NCBI RefSeq assembly: GCF_014197615.1
Contig: NZ_JACIFY010000002.1
Location: 414,914-478,913, forward strand
Direction: 5' to 3'
DNA: 64,000 nt
Source: Rhizobium esperanzae
Lineage (GTDB): Bacteria > Pseudomonadota > Alphaproteobacteria > Rhizobiales > Rhizobiaceae
Part shown: one piece after another, positions 62,801-64,000 of the stretch
How positions within the stretch are numbered: position 1 is the first letter of the stretch
Layout: each line of letters opens with the position of its first letter
Position numbers and translations under genes: made by a program
Notes under the pieces: model-generated
The model's database searches: none
What the model was told of the DNA's origin: nothing
The model's input: only the letters and a program-made list of their open reading frames with translations

Positions 62801-64000
62801 TCGGCATAGGGGGCGATCGCTGTGATCGCACCCCTGCCACACCACCCGGCATGCGGGTCCGCACCGGGCGGTTCGAGAGATTGAGGTTTATGCAAGTCTG
62901 GGCATTCCGAGTTGGTCTGCCCATTTGATCGTGAGGACGGCGTTGAGGAGTTTGGCGCTGTTGCGCCACCAGCGACCGGCATTTGTTGCCACTTGCCGAG
63001 CCACATCGAGTTTTGCTCCTCTTGCCATCAGTTCCCGGAAGATCGTCCTGCCTCGTTTCCATTGCTTGAGCTGGATAGCCCGCAAACGATGGCGCATCCA
63101 CTCGTCCAGGTCGCTGAAGACCCGAGGCGTTTGCGCCAGCCGGAAGTAGGCTTTCCATCCGCGCACGAAGATGCGCAACCGTTCCGCCACCGCTTTGAGG
63201 GAGCGCCCCGTTACGCGCGGTGTCAGTTCGCGAATGCGCTCCTTGAACGCCTTGATGGCCTTGCCGGCCACCCGTCTCTTGACGACACCCCCGGCTTGGC
63301 GGAAGGCATAGCCGAGGAATTTGCGGCCGAAGACGCTGGCAACGGCGCTCTTGGTCTCGTTCACCGTCAGGTGAAGTCGGCCATAAAGGCGCCGCAGCAG
63401 AGCCATCACCCGCTCGCCCGCTCGGCTCGACCGCACATAGACGTTGCAGTCGTCGGCATAGCGGCAGAAGGCATGGCCCCGCCGTTCAAGTTCCTTGTCC
63501 ACCTCATCCAGCAACACATTGGCCAGAAGCGGCGACAGCGGCCCGCCCTGCGGTGTGCCTCGGCTCCGCTTGGTGACCGCATCCCCATCGACAATATCGG
63601 CGTTCAGATAGGCCCGCACCAGGCGGATCACGCCGGGGTCGGGGATTTTCTTGCGCAGACGGTCGATCAGGATGTCGTGGTCAACCCGGTCGAAGAACTT
63701 TTCCAGGTCAACGTCCACAACGACGCGACGCCCGGACTGCACGAACGATTGTGCCGCAAGGACGGCATCGTGCGCACCGCGTCCAGGACGGAAGCCGTAG
63801 CTGTGCTGGCTGAAGGTCGGATCAAGGATCGGCTGGAGGACTTGCAGGAGCGCCTGTTGGATCAGGCGGTCCAGCACCGTGGGGATGCCGAGCTCGCGCT
63901 CGCCACCCCCAGGCTTCGGGATCATCACGCGACGTACCGGCTGTGGCCGATACGTCCCCTCCCGCAGACTGTCGCGGATGGCAGACCAGCACTGGCGCAG
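62801..64000 (-). mobile_element. 3' part of a group II intron (continues past the right edge)
   Basis: The minus strand carries the intron-encoded reverse transcriptase followed by the structured 3' end. Domain V-like sequence (about 62839-62877) has the GAACCGCCCGGTGCGGACCCGCATG... hairpin shape, and domain VI-like hairpin (GGGG-T-GCGATC facing GATCGCCCC) lies at about 62806-62835. The intron end is estimated at 62801, 27 bases past the L,D-transpeptidase stop. The 5' part is outside the window. Confidence 0.75.
62888..64000 (-). CDS. ltrA: Group II intron reverse transcriptase/maturase (5' end outside window)
   Basis: The frame is open to the right edge, so at least 370 residues are visible. 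Reverse transcriptase motifs: IPTVLDRLIQQALLQVL, VVVDVDLEKFFDRVDHDILI, GTPQGGPLSPLLANVLLDEV, and YADDCNVYV (catalytic YADD). The maturase domain X follows (about the last 120 residues: VRGWKAYFRLAQTPRVF, WMRHRLRAIQLKQWKRG). No HNH endonuclease follows; the protein ends GMPRLA. An endonuclease-less form like this occurs in the RmInt1 group of rhizobia, which spreads through replication forks; assignment to that class is tentative. Confidence 0.93.
   Translation of the reverse strand: MRQCWSAIRDSLREGTYRPQPVRRVMIPKPGGGERELGIPTVLDRLIQQALLQVLQPILDPTFSQHSYGFRPGRGAHDAVLAAQSFVQSGRRVVVDVDLEKFFDRVDHDILIDRLRKKIPDPGVIRLVRAYLNADIVDGDAVTKRSRGTPQGGPLSPLLANVLLDEVDKELERRGHAFCRYADDCNVYVRSSRAGERVMALLRRLYGRLHLTVNETKSAVASVFGRKFLGYAFRQAGGVVKRRVAGKAIKAFKERIRELTPRVTGRSLKAVAERLRIFVRGWKAYFRLAQTPRVFSDLDEWMRHRLRAIQLKQWKRGRTIFRELMARGAKLDVARQVATNAGRWWRNSAKLLNAVLTIKWADQLGMPRLA

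Overview
The window looks like a stretch of chromosome from a Rhizobium (R. etli / R. leguminosarum type) alphaproteobacterium. The evidence is the gene order of the division and cell-wall (dcw) cluster continuing into lpxC-bamD-recN-ligA, the btaAB betaine-lipid genes, a PPi-dependent phosphofructokinase, a CreA protein, a high-GC coding bias, and rhizobial-style intergenic palindromes. The genus is inferred from gene content and style, not from a search.

Region 1 (1-8.9 kb): a 57-aa small gene behind a near-perfect sigma-54 promoter, prmA, a SCO1-type copper chaperone, a lone cheW, creA, a DnaQ-like exonuclease, a GNAT acetyltransferase with no usable start codon in frame, a higBA toxin-antitoxin pair with a palindromic operator, ligA and an uncharacterised gene. 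Region 2 (8.9-33.4 kb): the dcw supercluster, all on the minus strand: mraZ-rsmH-ftsL-ftsI-murE-murF-mraY-murD-ftsW-murG-murC-murB, then a plus-strand sugar-nucleotide reductase/epimerase that interrupts the cluster, then ddl-ftsQ-ftsA-ftsZ, lpxC, bamD and recN. Four TGGGN repeats with an exact 10-bp period lie upstream of mraZ and match the known MraZ operator pattern. Beyond them is rnpB (RNase P RNA).

Region 3 (34-49.7 kb): tandem paralogous FAD oxidoreductases, a set of peptidoglycan-active enzymes (three lytic transglycosylases, an AmpD-like amidase, a GH25 lysozyme), a TerB/DnaJ protein, PPi-phosphofructokinase, a LysE exporter whose stop codon lies in a 275-bp MITE-like element with 34-bp perfect inverted ends, a beta-lactamase-fold hydrolase, and the btaAB operon with a Pho-box-like site. 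An EamA transporter and a 25-aa hydrophobic peptide follow. Region 4 (49.8-62.8 kb): metF with an ArsR-methyltransferase fusion regulator and a perfect 16-bp palindromic operator candidate, ettA, an RNase T2, a four-gene plus-strand operon (alpha/beta hydrolase, DMT exporter, CaiB/BaiF CoA-transferase, ThDP enzyme), RidA, a DUF442-type phosphatase-like protein, an aldose-1-epimerase-like protein and an L,D-transpeptidase. Region 5 (62.8-64 kb): the 3' part of a group II intron with its reverse transcriptase/maturase, running off the right edge.

The dominant theme is envelope growth: peptidoglycan precursor synthesis and division, lipid A commitment (lpxC), outer-membrane assembly (bamD), peptidoglycan remodelling, and phosphate-sparing membrane lipids. 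Best leads for new biology are the sigma-54-driven 57-aa gene, the 25-aa peptide, the CaiB/ThDP operon of unknown substrate, the ArsR-methyltransferase/metF unit, and the reductase lodged in the dcw cluster.
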